The notes under the pieces: generated by a model
The model's database searches: none
What the model saw: only the letters and a program-made list of their open reading frames with translations
Told to the model about the DNA's origin: nothing
Position numbers and translations under genes: made by a program
Shown: positions 8,594 through 16,586 of the stretch, piece after piece
Layout: each line of letters opens with the position of its first letter
Numbering within the stretch: position 1 is the first letter of the stretch
Source: Pirellulales bacterium
GTDB taxonomy: Bacteria > Planctomycetota > Planctomycetia > Pirellulales > Lacipirellulaceae
NCBI GenBank assembly: GCA_020847515.1
Contig: JADLBW010000095.1
Span: 1-39,728, forward strand
Length of the DNA: 39,728 nt
Reading direction: 5' to 3'

Positions 8594-9403
8594 ATGCCCT
8601 ATTGGGAAGGAAAAATTTGCGTTGTCACGGGCGGTTCGGCCGGGCTGGGGCTGGCGATTGCGATGGCGTTAGCTGAGCGCGGCGCCAAAGTCATACCCAG
8701 AGCTCGCAATGTCGAGCGTCTGGAGTCAGCGGCGCAATCGCTGCGGCGCCTCGGGGGCCTCGTTTCTCCCATGGCCGCCGACGTGGCATGGCAAGAGGAC
8801 GTCGACCGGCTGGCGGCGAAGATCGGCGATCAGTTCGGCCGCGTCGACTTTCTGTGCAATTGTGCGGGGCGTTCCGCGCGTGGCGGCATTCTGGAAACCA
8901 CTCCCGAGGACTTTCAGCAGTTGCTGGACGTCAATTTCCTCGCAGTCGTTCGCACGACTCGTGCATTGGCCCCGCTGCTGCTGGCCAGCCGCGGGCACCT
9001 GGTCAACATTGGCTCGCTGGCCAGCAAGACCGCCGCATGCTGCTTGGGCGCTTACCCAGCCAGCAAATTCGCACTCGCTGCTTATACCCAGCAGCTACGA
9101 TTGGAATTATCAGCACACGGGCTGCATGTGATGCTGGTCTGCCCGGGACCGATCGCTCGCCCGGACGGCGGCATTCGCTACGCCTCGGAGGCGCCGGACA
9201 TACCGGCGGCAGCGCAATCGCCTGGCGCCGGGACGAAGCTGCCGTCACTCGACCCTGGCCGGGTGGCCCACGCGATCCTCGCGGCCTGCCAGCGGCGCAG
9301 GCCGGAACTTGTGATCCCTCGCAAAGCGAAGGTCCTGTTTACGCTGTCTCAGATATCGGCGAGCTGGGGAGACTGGCTATTGCGTAAGGCGATGCGCGGC
9401 TGA
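8594..9403 (+). CDS. Short-chain dehydrogenase/reductase
   Basis: This is an NAD(P)-dependent oxidoreductase of the classical SDR family with 269 residues. The Rossmann motif is VVTGGSAGLGLAIAMALAERG (about 11-31), with RARN after the second strand pointing to NADP preference. NCAG is near 91, the catalytic serine lies in NIGSLASK near 137, and YPASK near 154 supplies the tyrosine and lysine. A hydrophobic stretch toward the C-terminus (FTLSQISASWGDWLLRKAM) may contact the membrane, as in SDRs acting on lipids or sphinganine precursors. The substrate is unknown. The gene is convergent with the sulfatase, with only 11 bases between the stops. No Shine-Dalgarno sequence is obvious. Confidence 0.9.
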   Translation: MPYWEGKICVVTGGSAGLGLAIAMALAERGAKVIPRARNVERLESAAQSLRRLGGLVSPMAADVAWQEDVDRLAAKIGDQFGRVDFLCNCAGRSARGGILETTPEDFQQLLDVNFLAVVRTTRALAPLLLASRGHLVNIGSLASKTAACCLGAYPASKFALAAYTQQLRLELSAHGLHVMLVCPGPIARPDGGIRYASEAPDIPAAAQSPGAGTKLPSLDPGRVAHAILAACQRRRPELVIPRKAKVLFTLSQISASWGDWLLRKAMRG

Positions 9404-9414
9404 ACGGCGCGCCG

Positions 9415-10767
9415 TCATGGCAGCGACTTACGCCAGTCGAGCGCTTGGTCGGTCAATTCCTCGACCACCGACGGCTGTTGCGCAGCAAGATTGTGCACTT
9501 CTTCCCGATCAGTTGACAGGTTGTAGAGCTCGGCGTTTGTGCCGTCGGCGTTGATGAGTAGCTTCCAAGGGCCGCTGCGGATTGCCACATTTGGCGACCG
9601 GTCGCGCGGTTTCTTTGGATATGCGAAGAACTCATCATTGCGGCCATATTCCCAATAGACGGGGCGTGAGCGCGTGTTAATGGCCTGGCCGAACAGTGCC
9701 GCGGAGACGTCCTCGCCGTCCGACGCGTAGTGCGGCGGTGGGGCCGCTTCAGCGATGCGACAAAACGTGGGAAACATGTCGACGGCCGCAATCACGCTCG
9801 TCGCATCCTCGCGACCCGCAGGGGTGTTATCGGGCCAGCAGGCAATAAACGGAAGCCGCAAGCCGCCTTCGTAAAGGCTAAGCTTCGAGCCGCGCAAGCC
9901 GCGCGTCCGCGCCTCCTTGAATGTCGGCAAAGGGCCGTTGTCGCTGGCAAAGATAAGCAGCGTCTCCTCTTCGACGCCCAGCTCGCGGAGCCCCCGACGC
10001 AGGCGGCCAATCTGCCGGTCCATCTCACGGATTACGCCTTGAAGGTTCGATCGCGTTTCGCGGTGTGGATCGGCGTCGGCGTCCGGCGTCCACGGCGTGT
10101 GCGTGTCATCGAGCCAGAGGTTCACAAAGCACGGCGAGCTCTTGTGTCGCCGGAGGAAATCCAGAGTAAGATCGACGAAGAACCCGGTCCGCTCCCAGCG
10201 TTTTACCTTATCCTCATTCGACCAGATCCAATCCGATGCCGTTATATCGGGATGCGGCTCGGGGCTCTCCCAGGTGCCGGCGGATGCATCGTAGCCGTAG
10301 GCCGCAAACCTCGGAGCATTCTCCACGTCGCGACCGCCGCCCAGATGCCATTTGCCGAAGTGTGCCGTTTTATAGCCGGATGCCTGGAGGGCCCGCGGCA
10401 GTGACGGGGCGGAGGCGTCCAGGTAATCGGCCTGCTCGCATCCTCGATTTCCGGCCCTGGTCTGCAGGTAGCTCGTGATGCGCCACCGTGCAGGGAATTG
10501 CCCGGTGATCAGTCCGCAACGAGAAGGCGAGCAGATTGGCGATGCGGCATAGTACTGTTCAAACCGAATGCCGTCGGCGGCAAGTTGATCGATATTCGGC
10601 GTCGGGGCGATCGTTCCCCCATAACAGCCCAGATCGCCCGGGCCCAGATCGTCGGCCAGCACGAAAATGATGTGTGGTCGAGCGGTCGATTCCGCCGCTC
10701 CGCCCAACACCGGGTTTAATACGAAGGCAACGACAAACAGCGTCCGCCAATTCAGTATCCCAGGCAT
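9415..10767 (-). CDS. Secreted arylsulfatase-type sulfatase
   Basis: This is a type I sulfatase that hydrolyses sulfate esters, probably on a sulfated polysaccharide outside the cytoplasm. Residues 1-25 form a signal peptide (LFVVAFVLNPVLGGAA). The metal-binding aspartates are in FVLADDLGPGDLG (about 35-47). The formylglycine motif is C-S-P-S-R at 79-83, so activation by a formylglycine-generating enzyme is expected. KWHLGG near 139 and ASDNGP near 279 are further active-site blocks. The 450 residues are typical. An in-frame ATG 21 bases upstream exists, but the internal ATG at 10767 gives a better signal peptide. Sulfatases are very abundant in planctomycetes. No polysaccharide-degrading neighbour is adjacent, so the substrate is not predictable. 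Confidence 0.93.
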   Translation of the reverse strand: MPGILNWRTLFVVAFVLNPVLGGAAESTARPHIIFVLADDLGPGDLGCYGGTIAPTPNIDQLAADGIRFEQYYAASPICSPSRCGLITGQFPARWRITSYLQTRAGNRGCEQADYLDASAPSLPRALQASGYKTAHFGKWHLGGGRDVENAPRFAAYGYDASAGTWESPEPHPDITASDWIWSNEDKVKRWERTGFFVDLTLDFLRRHKSSPCFVNLWLDDTHTPWTPDADADPHRETRSNLQGVIREMDRQIGRLRRGLRELGVEEETLLIFASDNGPLPTFKEARTRGLRGSKLSLYEGGLRLPFIACWPDNTPAGREDATSVIAAVDMFPTFCRIAEAAPPPHYASDGEDVSAALFGQAINTRSRPVYWEYGRNDEFFAYPKKPRDRSPNVAIRSGPWKLLINADGTNAELYNLSTDREEVHNLAAQQPSVVEELTDQALDWRKSLP

Positions 10768-10794
10768 CCTCGAATCCCTTTGTGGCATTCGAGG
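10768..10794 (-). promoter_or_regulatory. Hairpin enclosing the sulfatase ribosome binding site
   Basis: A perfect 8-base inverted repeat (CCTCGAAT at 10768-10775, ATTCGAGG at 10787-10794) ends directly at the preferred start codon of the sulfatase gene. On the coding strand the 11-base loop holds AAAGGG, the likely Shine-Dalgarno sequence. The structure could present or hide the ribosome binding site. The pairing is seen; regulation is inferred. Confidence 0.4.
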
Positions 10795-10850
10795 ATTATA
10801 TCAACTCGGACGCCCCGGCAGTCACGCCGGTTCGGTTGACCGCATGCGGC

Positions 10851-10900
10851 AACAAAAAAGGACTCCACGTGGCCCTGCGAGGATGCCAAGTGGAGTCCTT
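10851..10900 (-). terminator. Strong rho-independent terminator (leftward)
   Basis: AAGGACTCCAC at 10858-10868 pairs perfectly with GTGGAGTCCTT at 10890-10900, and an inner TGGC/GCCA extends the stem. Read leftward, the hairpin is followed by TTTTTTGTT. This is a textbook intrinsic terminator for leftward transcription, though it lies about 350 bases beyond the protease stop codon at 11250. It also insulates the sulfatase gene from upstream transcription. Confidence 0.85.
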
Positions 10901-11249
10901 CGGAGCTAGAGCGACTCGCAACTGCCTGTGGCGGGAACTGGTACGCGCCATACCCCGGCGCGACTCGTGCGAGAGTGGGACGCGGCTGGGTCGAAGGCGG
11001 GGGCGGCGACTCAGGGCGCCGCAATCCTTCACGACCGCGTCTTTTCGCTGATAGCGCATGCAGACGGGAGCATGCAGCGTGCCAATTGTTTAGCCGCTTC
11101 GCGAAGTGCACTTTAAGGACTCGGAATATCGCCGCATCTTGCTGGAATTCGCCGGGGATCGTCGGGTTCCGAACGATGCGTTGGCGAGCCGCTCATTGAA
11201 CAATCGACGCCTGATGCTTGTAGCTATTACAAGCGCCGCCGACGCTGCT
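10901..11249. other. Long gap between protease stop and terminator
   Basis: This 349-base stretch holds no gene I can support. It contains GCATGC repeated 14 bases apart (about 11057 and 11071), a CTTCGCGAAG palindrome near 11098, and a GCTTGTA/TACAAGC stem near 11215-11233. It may be a long 3' untranslated region of the protease transcript or hold a small RNA ending at the terminator. A GTG-initiated rightward frame of 87 codons (11106-11369) enters it but runs antisense into the protease gene. Confidence 0.4.
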
Positions 11250-12431
11250 TTAACGTACGAATCGCGCAAGCTGTATGGCGAGCGTGCCGCCGCCGATGAC
11301 GGCAAGTATGTTCCTTGCAGTATCAAGCCAATCGGCTCCGGCGATTGGCTGGGGCGAACCGTCTTCTGAGGAGGGCCTGACCACCTGCGGCATGCTCGCC
11401 CGTCCCGCCGTCGTGTGCCAGTCGCTGCTGACCGAGGCTTTGGGGCGTGCGTCCAGGCTGGCGGTGTCTTGCTCGAGTTTATCCGCGGGCAGCGTCGCGA
11501 TATCGCGTTTGACCCCCTCCGAACAAAGGGCCCCCGAAACTGGACCGCGCGGCGACGCAGATGCAAGCGACGCACTGGCTTGCCGCTGCGCGGCTGGATC
11601 GACCGCAGTTTCCGACGCTGGGCGCCGTGGCGCCTGATCGGCGGCTGCCAGCTCAATCGGCCGGCCGATATCCGGCGCAAGGCTAGCCAAAAACGACTCC
11701 ACACGGCCGCCGAAACTGCCCATGGTGGTCCCCTGCCCGGCGCCAAACAGGACCCCCGCCAGTTCGCCGCCCGCATTGAGAATCGGCCCGCCCGAATCGC
11801 CCTGTCGGGCCTCTACGTCTAACTCCACCATGTGCTGCGGTAAATCAAGCGCAGGCGCATAGTACTGCGTGCAGCGGCCGGTGGCTGCTCGGTACTGGCC
11901 GGATCCATATCCGCAAATCGTTAACACGTCGCCTGGCTGCGGGGCGCTGTCGGCAATCCTCACCGGTTCAGCGGCAGGCCGCCAGATGATAAGCGCCGCC
12001 AGATCCCAATCGGGGTCGACCTTCAGCGGCCGAGCCTTCGAACGAAATCCGTCCGGGAAAATCACCTCAACCTCGCCGCGACTATCGCGGACAACGTGCC
12101 AGTTGGTGACGACCAGACCGTAGTCGTCTCGCACGTCGACCAGAGTTCCGCTGCCGTAGGAGGTCATCTCTCCTTCCGGCACGACGATCCGGGCTACGGC
12201 CGGATGCGGCCGCTCAAACACCGAACGCGCCAGATTCCAGGGAATTCCGTCGACATCGACGGCGGGAAGCGGCGCAGGAGGGCCGAGGACGCCGGGGTGC
12301 GGCATGGCCACGGTGGCCTGAGCGACTTCAGCATTCGCTAGGGTCGCCGCAAGCGCAGCTCCACAGCAGGCCGCCCCCAGCCTCCGCAGCAGGGCGGACC
12401 GAAGGCAAGTGTTAGCTTGAGGTGCATACAC
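11250..12431 (-). CDS. Exported trypsin-like serine protease with C-terminal membrane anchor
   Basis: This is a chymotrypsin-fold serine protease of the S1C/trypsin-2 type. A signal peptide covers about residues 1-40. The catalytic triad is readable: histidine 112 in VVTNWHVV, aspartate 143 in DWDLAALI and serine 213 in QGDSGGPI. No PDZ domain follows. Instead there is a low-complexity proline, alanine and serine-rich linker of about 120 residues and a final hydrophobic segment (residues about 373-391, ILAVIGGGTLAIQLARFV) that looks like a membrane anchor. The start appears to be GTG at 12431, 24 bases after the 75-residue gene, so it is the last gene of a three-gene leftward cassette. Its substrate is unknown. 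Confidence 0.88.
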   Translation of the reverse strand: MYAPQANTCLRSALLRRLGAACCGAALAATLANAEVAQATVAMPHPGVLGPPAPLPAVDVDGIPWNLARSVFERPHPAVARIVVPEGEMTSYGSGTLVDVRDDYGLVVTNWHVVRDSRGEVEVIFPDGFRSKARPLKVDPDWDLAALIIWRPAAEPVRIADSAPQPGDVLTICGYGSGQYRAATGRCTQYYAPALDLPQHMVELDVEARQGDSGGPILNAGGELAGVLFGAGQGTTMGSFGGRVESFLASLAPDIGRPIELAAADQAPRRPASETAVDPAAQRQASASLASASPRGPVSGALCSEGVKRDIATLPADKLEQDTASLDARPKASVSSDWHTTAGRASMPQVVRPSSEDGSPQPIAGADWLDTARNILAVIGGGTLAIQLARFVR

Positions 12432-12455
12432 GATCGCTTCAGCGGCCGAACCTTT

Positions 12456-12683
12456 TTAACGGGCGACGTGGGCATCGGTAGCCGCCGCCTTGCGGCGATG
12501 TTCGTGGGCCTCGATCAGATGCAGCAATCGGGCTTTGAGCTGCGCAGCTTCATCTACACGGCGGTTTGACGGGCAGGGACCGTCGTCGATTGGAGTCTCC
12601 GCTGGCGGTTCCCCGCCCAGCGTCGTCGCCAGCCGCGACCATGCCAGCGAGGGCGACGGGACCTGCGGTGTCGTAGCATCCAT
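12456..12683 (-). CDS. Small hypothetical protein (75 residues)
   Basis: I do not recognise this protein. The first 50 residues are proline-rich and look disordered. The last 30 form a likely amphipathic helix (AAQLKARLLHLIEAHEHRRKAA) suited to dimerisation or partner binding. The start ATG has AAGGAG about 9 bases upstream, which supports real translation. It sits between the ribbon-helix-helix gene (12 bases) and the protease gene (24 bases) on the same strand. A helper role for one of these neighbours is plausible but unproven. Confidence 0.6.
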   Translation of the reverse strand: MDATTPQVPSPSLAWSRLATTLGGEPPAETPIDDGPCPSNRRVDEAAQLKARLLHLIEAHEHRRKAAATDAHVAR

Positions 12684-12695
12684 GGCGGCGCTCCT

Positions 12696-12935
12696 TCAAG
12701 CGGCGATAGGACGTCCGCCGCGAAGATCGGCGTCGCGCGGCGGAAAATCGCGGCCGTCGTTGTACAGCATTTTCAATCGCGCCAACTCCGCGCGAAACGC
12801 CTGCTCGGCGAGCTTCGTCAGCGTAAGTCGAGCCGGAAATCCCGCCAAATGCACGGCGGCGTCACGCGCCTCTTCAAGCAGGTCTTGCGGCAGGTAGAGC
12901 GTGGCGCGGATTTTAGGGCAGTCAGAACGCGTCAT
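12696..12935 (-). CDS. Ribbon-helix-helix DNA-binding protein
   Basis: This is a 79-residue protein with a ribbon-helix-helix fold: strand KIRATLYLP (8-16), helix 1 LLEEARDAAVHLA (19-31), then helix 2 TLTKLAEQAFRAELARLK (38-55). The tail (NDGRDFPPR...LRGGRPI) resembles the C-terminal tail of ParB-type centromere-binding RHH proteins, as I recall them. Such proteins bind short palindromes as dimers and often repress their own operon. The frame is open to 13049, but the ATG at 12935 has CGGAG upstream and starts just before the fold, so I prefer it. It is the first gene of the cassette leading to the protease. A perfect palindrome at 13073-13089 is a good candidate operator. Confidence 0.75.
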   Translation of the reverse strand: MTRSDCPKIRATLYLPQDLLEEARDAAVHLAGFPARLTLTKLAEQAFRAELARLKMLYNDGRDFPPRDADLRGGRPIAA

Positions 12936-13072
12936 GCCGGCTCCGGAGCAAAACTGGCGCGAACACGGGCGGCCGACGCAGTTGGCACGCTTTATACGCG
13001 GCCCGACGTCTGAATCCCCATTCCGCCCAAATCGAACTTTACTGTTCATCGGACCAACGACGAAGATTGCAT

Positions 13073-13089
13073 CAAACGTGTGACGTTTG
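13073..13089. promoter_or_regulatory. Candidate operator: perfect 17-bp palindrome
   Basis: CAAACGT at 13073-13079 and ACGTTTG at 13083-13089 form a perfect 7-base inverted repeat with a GTG spacer. It lies in the intergenic region upstream of the ribbon-helix-helix gene, where its own repressor would bind. RHH dimers typically bind such short symmetric sites. Binding itself is inferred. Confidence 0.5.
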
Positions 13090-13140
13090 GCGCTGTAACT
13101 TCACCAGCCGGCAGCAATTGCCCTAAACTGCAAGCTTGGC

Positions 13141-13162
13141 AAAAACTTCCCGATTTGCCGGG
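13141..13162 (-). terminator. Probable terminator after the uroporphyrinogen-III fusion gene
   Basis: Read leftward, directly after the TGA of the cobA/hemD fusion, CCCG pairs with CGGG across a 6-base loop and is followed by AAGTTTTTG. The stem is short, but the position right behind the stop codon and the T-run favour a terminator. Confidence 0.45.
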
Positions 13163-14719
13163 TCACTCCGGGCAGGGTCTTTCCTGATGCCGCTGGGGGC
13201 GAGCAATGCCTGGCTCCGCCCTCAGGATCGCGTCGAACAGGCCTCGCGACGTGTATTGATCGGCTACGGCAGCGGCCTGATAACCCGCATCGCCCAGAAC
13301 CGACGCCGTCAACGGGCTGATCGCGGCAAGCTTAGCGCGGCGCAAGTCCTGACCGAACAGTCCCATCAGCGCCCTGGCGATGGCGGAACTGGTCACCGTG
13401 ATCCAATCGATGCGCCCTTCGCGCAAGGCCGCAGTAACTTCGGCGTCAGCCGTCGTAACGTCGCGACTCTCGTACACGATCACTTGCTCCACGACGGCGC
13501 CGGCAGCCGAGAGCTCCTCGGCCAGGACTTCGCGACCCCGGCTGGCGCGCAACAGCAGCATTCGCTGGGCGCCAGCGCCGCTCAACAGCGCTTTAGCGAG
13601 CGACTCGGCTACGTATTCGTCCGGCTGTAGATCGGCGCGAAGATGATACTCGCTCAGCGCTTCTGCGGTGGCAGGACCGATTACCGCCAGCTTGGCGTCA
13701 CGCAAGGCGCGTAAATCGAGCCGATGGCGCCCCAATCGTTGGAGAAATCCATGTACGCCGTTGGCGCTGGAAAACACCAGCCAATCGAACTGGCTGAGCC
13801 GTTCAATGGCCGCATCCACAGCCGCCCAGTTCTGGGGCGGGCCAATCTCGATGGCGGGCTGAAACATGACCGCCGCGCCGGACTCAGCCAGTAACTCCGC
13901 TAGCGCCTCGGCCTGATGGACCGGCCGGGTTACTAATACGGTGCGACCGAACAACGGTCGTGCGGCGAACCAGTCCATCGATCCTCGCGCCGCCACCGCA
14001 TCGCCGACGATGATGATAGCGGGGGGCCGCAGGTTGATCGATTGAATTAAGCGCGGCAATTCCTGCAGCGTCGTAGTGTGCACCTGTTGCTGCGGCAAGC
14101 TGGCATGGCGCACCACTGCTACGGGAGTTTCAGATGGCTTACCGTGGGAAATCAATTCCGCGGCCCACTCAGCCGCCGACGAAACGCCCATGTAGAACAC
14201 AAGCGTTCCGGGAAATCTCGCGAGCGGCTCAAGGTCGAGCGAGGCGTCTTGTTTGTCGCTGCACAGTTGTCCTGTAATAAACGCGACGCCCGCTGCCGAC
14301 GCTCTATTGGTCAGCGGGAAACCGGCATACGCGCTAGCGGCTTGCGCCGCGCTGACGCCCGGAATCACCTCGTACGAAATGCGCGCCTCCTCTAAGGCGG
14401 CGATCTCTTCAGCCGTGCGACCGAAGATCGCGGGATCTCCCCCCTTAAGCCGGGCGACAACTTGGCCCGCTCGCGCTGCGGCGACCATTCGCCGGTGAAC
14501 TTCCTCCTGGTCAAGCAGGCGACCATGCCCGCGTCCGTGCCGTCCCAGGCAAACCAGCTCAGCGCCGGGCTTTGCAAACTTGAGGATCTGCGGATTAACC
14601 AGATAGTCGTACAGGACGAGGTCGGCGACTCGAAGTCGCTCGCGGCCGCGCAGGGTTAATAGCCCAGGGTCTCCCGGACCTGCGCCAATAAGATAGCATT
14701 TACCGGCGGCGGTAGGCAT
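13163..14719 (-). CDS. Uroporphyrinogen-III C-methyltransferase / uroporphyrinogen-III synthase fusion
   Basis: This 518-residue bifunctional protein joins two tetrapyrrole enzymes. Residues about 1-250 are the SAM-dependent methyltransferase (CobA/SUMT), which makes precorrin-2 for cobalamin or siroheme: YLIGAGPGDPGLLTLRG at the N-terminus, RLKGGDPAIFGR near 89, YEVIPGVSAAQAA near 115, LTNRASAAGVAFITGQ near 136 and IIIVGDAVA near 234. Residues about 258-500 are uroporphyrinogen-III synthase (HemD): GRTVLVTRP, SANGVHGFLQRLG, AVIGPATAEALSEY and VTSSAIARAL. Such CobA-HemD fusions occur in several phyla. The ATG at 14719 lies right before the conserved N-terminus. Its role in corrin supply would fit a B12-dependent methylmalonyl-CoA mutase elsewhere in the genome, but that is inference. 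Confidence 0.95.
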   Translation of the reverse strand: MPTAAGKCYLIGAGPGDPGLLTLRGRERLRVADLVLYDYLVNPQILKFAKPGAELVCLGRHGRGHGRLLDQEEVHRRMVAAARAGQVVARLKGGDPAIFGRTAEEIAALEEARISYEVIPGVSAAQAASAYAGFPLTNRASAAGVAFITGQLCSDKQDASLDLEPLARFPGTLVFYMGVSSAAEWAAELISHGKPSETPVAVVRHASLPQQQVHTTTLQELPRLIQSINLRPPAIIIVGDAVAARGSMDWFAARPLFGRTVLVTRPVHQAEALAELLAESGAAVMFQPAIEIGPPQNWAAVDAAIERLSQFDWLVFSSANGVHGFLQRLGRHRLDLRALRDAKLAVIGPATAEALSEYHLRADLQPDEYVAESLAKALLSGAGAQRMLLLRASRGREVLAEELSAAGAVVEQVIVYESRDVTTADAEVTAALREGRIDWITVTSSAIARALMGLFGQDLRRAKLAAISPLTASVLGDAGYQAAAVADQYTSRGLFDAILRAEPGIARPQRHQERPCPE

Positions 14720-14838
14720 GGCGTCGGTGCAAGTCAGCGGTTCTAGAATCTCCTGCGGCTGGACGTCCTGCCAAATTATGCAAGTCGCCAGTTGTAACGT
14801 CCCGACACGTTCGGTTCGTTTGGGGTAGCTCGCATAGT

Positions 14839-14866
14839 TTGTGACGCATCCGCGTATTGCTAGAAT
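14839..14866 (+). promoter_or_regulatory. Candidate sigma-70-type promoter for the TPR gene
   Basis: TTGTGA at 14839-14844 and TAGAAT at 14861-14866 are separated by 16 bases and lie 78 bases before the TPR protein start, in the divergent region shared with the cobA/hemD fusion. The match to consensus is fair. It was found by eye only. Confidence 0.35.
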
Positions 14867-14943
14867 AGCAGGCTGGCGGGCCGCCTGCGTAGCGACGTGC
14901 AGAGCCAGGGGCCGCCGACTCGCGAGTCGAACCTGTTGCAGTT

Positions 14944-16422
14944 ATGGCGATCGAATCCAAAACCGCTACGCAACCTGCCCCGCGGGGCCCCGCGCCATTG
15001 CCGGCGACCGTTCGCGCCCGTCTCCAGAAAGTCTACGAGCACGCCCGCCGCTGTGTAGACAAGGGAGATCACGACTACGCCCACCAGCTCTACGCCCAGT
15101 GCGTATCGGAGGACCCGGCCAACATCGTGTACTTGCAGGCATTTCTTGCCAACCTGCAAAAGAAGTATGGCAATAACAAACGCGGTGCAAAACTGGCCGG
15201 GCTGAAGATCAAGAGCCACCGCTCTGCAATGCACAAGGCGGCTGAGAAAGGAAACTGGCTGGCCGCCTTTCAAGCGGGCTGCGCGGCACTTGCCTTAAAC
15301 CCCTGGGATGTGCCTACCTTGCAACAAATGGCCGAGGCCTGCAATACCCTTGGCGTCGACGAATGCCAACTGTACTACCTCCGCTGGGCCCTTGACGTCG
15401 ATCCAAAAGACCCTTCCGTCAACCGCCAGGCAGGTCTGGCACTGCAGCGAATGGGGCAGTTCGATCAGGCAATCGCTTGCTGGCATCGCGTCGAACAAGC
15501 CAAACCGGGCGACGAGGAGGCCCAGTTGGCAGTATCGCGCCTCTCCGTTGAAAAGACGATCCATCAGGGTGGCTACGATCCGGCCCTCCTCGCGGGGGGC
15601 AAAGAAGGCGGCGACGCTGAATCGGCGCGGTCCTTTTCGGTGGCGCGAATTTCGCGCGCCGCCGCCGAAGAAGATGACTCGGAAGACGCAGCGCTGAGCG
15701 ATCTGTCGCCCGAAGATCGTCTGGCGGCCGCAATCGCCAAGGAGCCAGCGGAGCTGGAGAACTATTTCCGCCTGGCCGACCACTTTGTGCACGCCGGCCG
15801 CCTGGACGACGCCCAGCAGGTGCTTGACCGTGCTAACCAGGCGTCCGGAGGCGGCAATTTGGTAGTGCGCGAGCGGTTGGAAGATATACAGCTCCGCCGG
15901 GCTGCGCACCAGGTCGCCGCTGCCCAGCAGAACTTCGAACATGAAAAGACGCCGGCCGCTCAGCAACTGCTGGAGCGGGCCCGCCTACAGGCCAACCAGG
16001 TCGAACTCGAGGTGTATGCCGCCCGGGCAGATCGCGATCCGCACAATCCGCGGCTCCAGTTTGAGGTTGGCCTGCGGCTCAAGCGGGCCGGCAAGCCCAA
16101 ACAGGCCATTACCCCCCTTCAGGCCGCGCGGGCCGATGCCAAGCGGCGGCCCTTGGTGCTTGTCGAATTGGGCGAGTGCTTTCAGAAAATCGAGCAATAT
16201 AAACTTGCCCTTGCCCATTACGAACAGGCCATCGAGTCGGCCGACGCGGCAGAAAATGAGGTTCGCAAGCTGGCCCTTTACCGGGCCGGCGTACTGGCGA
16301 CCGGCCTGCGTGAGCTGGACCGTGCGGAACGCCACCTGTCCGAATTGGCCGGCCTGGATTACGGCTATCGCGATGTTTCGGAACGACTGGACAAACTCGG
16401 CCGCTTACGCGATAGTGGTTGA
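14944..16422 (+). CDS. Large cytoplasmic TPR-repeat protein
   Basis: This 492-residue protein consists mostly of tetratricopeptide-like helix pairs and has no signal peptide. Repeats are recognisable from about residue 25 (LQKVYEHARRCVDKGDHDYAHQLY), through PWDVPTLQQMAEACNTLG and PSVNRQAGLALQRMGQFDQAIACWHRV. After an acidic linker (EEDDSEDAALSD, about 239-251) they resume with LENYFRLADHFVHAGRLDDAQQVL, LQFEVGLRLKRAGKPKQAITPL and LVELGECFQKIEQYKLALAHYEQAI. TPR arrays act as protein-binding scaffolds. Similar proteins are common in planctomycetes, but I know no specific function. The gene is divergent from the cobA/hemD fusion and stands alone before rpsT. Confidence 0.88.
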   Translation: MAIESKTATQPAPRGPAPLPATVRARLQKVYEHARRCVDKGDHDYAHQLYAQCVSEDPANIVYLQAFLANLQKKYGNNKRGAKLAGLKIKSHRSAMHKAAEKGNWLAAFQAGCAALALNPWDVPTLQQMAEACNTLGVDECQLYYLRWALDVDPKDPSVNRQAGLALQRMGQFDQAIACWHRVEQAKPGDEEAQLAVSRLSVEKTIHQGGYDPALLAGGKEGGDAESARSFSVARISRAAAEEDDSEDAALSDLSPEDRLAAAIAKEPAELENYFRLADHFVHAGRLDDAQQVLDRANQASGGGNLVVRERLEDIQLRRAAHQVAAAQQNFEHEKTPAAQQLLERARLQANQVELEVYAARADRDPHNPRLQFEVGLRLKRAGKPKQAITPLQAARADAKRRPLVLVELGECFQKIEQYKLALAHYEQAIESADAAENEVRKLALYRAGVLATGLRELDRAERHLSELAGLDYGYRDVSERLDKLGRLRDSG

Positions 16423-16520
16423 TTCCCATCGACGCTAAAACGGCGCCTCTGGGGGAATTGGCCGCTAGTTCGCCGGCGGCGCCCAGGGGGGAGAGTCCGG
16501 ATAAACCTTAGGACGCGTCA

Positions 16521-16536
16521 GCCGAAGAACTTCGGC
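16521..16536 (+). promoter_or_regulatory. Hairpin in the rpsT leader region
   Basis: GCCGAA and TTCGGC form a perfect 6-base stem closed by GAAC, located 51 bases before the rpsT start. It could be part of a leader structure for S20 expression or a weak end signal for the TPR gene upstream. No T-run follows. Confidence 0.3.
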
Positions 16537-16586
16537 GTGCCGCTCCTGCATACCGTCCATACATGGTTTCGATTTAGAACTGCGCT

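Noticed and set aside
10752-11111. Leftward frames (119 and 87 codons) between the protease and the sulfatase
   Set aside because: Both run straight through the strong terminator hairpin and have arginine/proline/serine-rich translations without domains.
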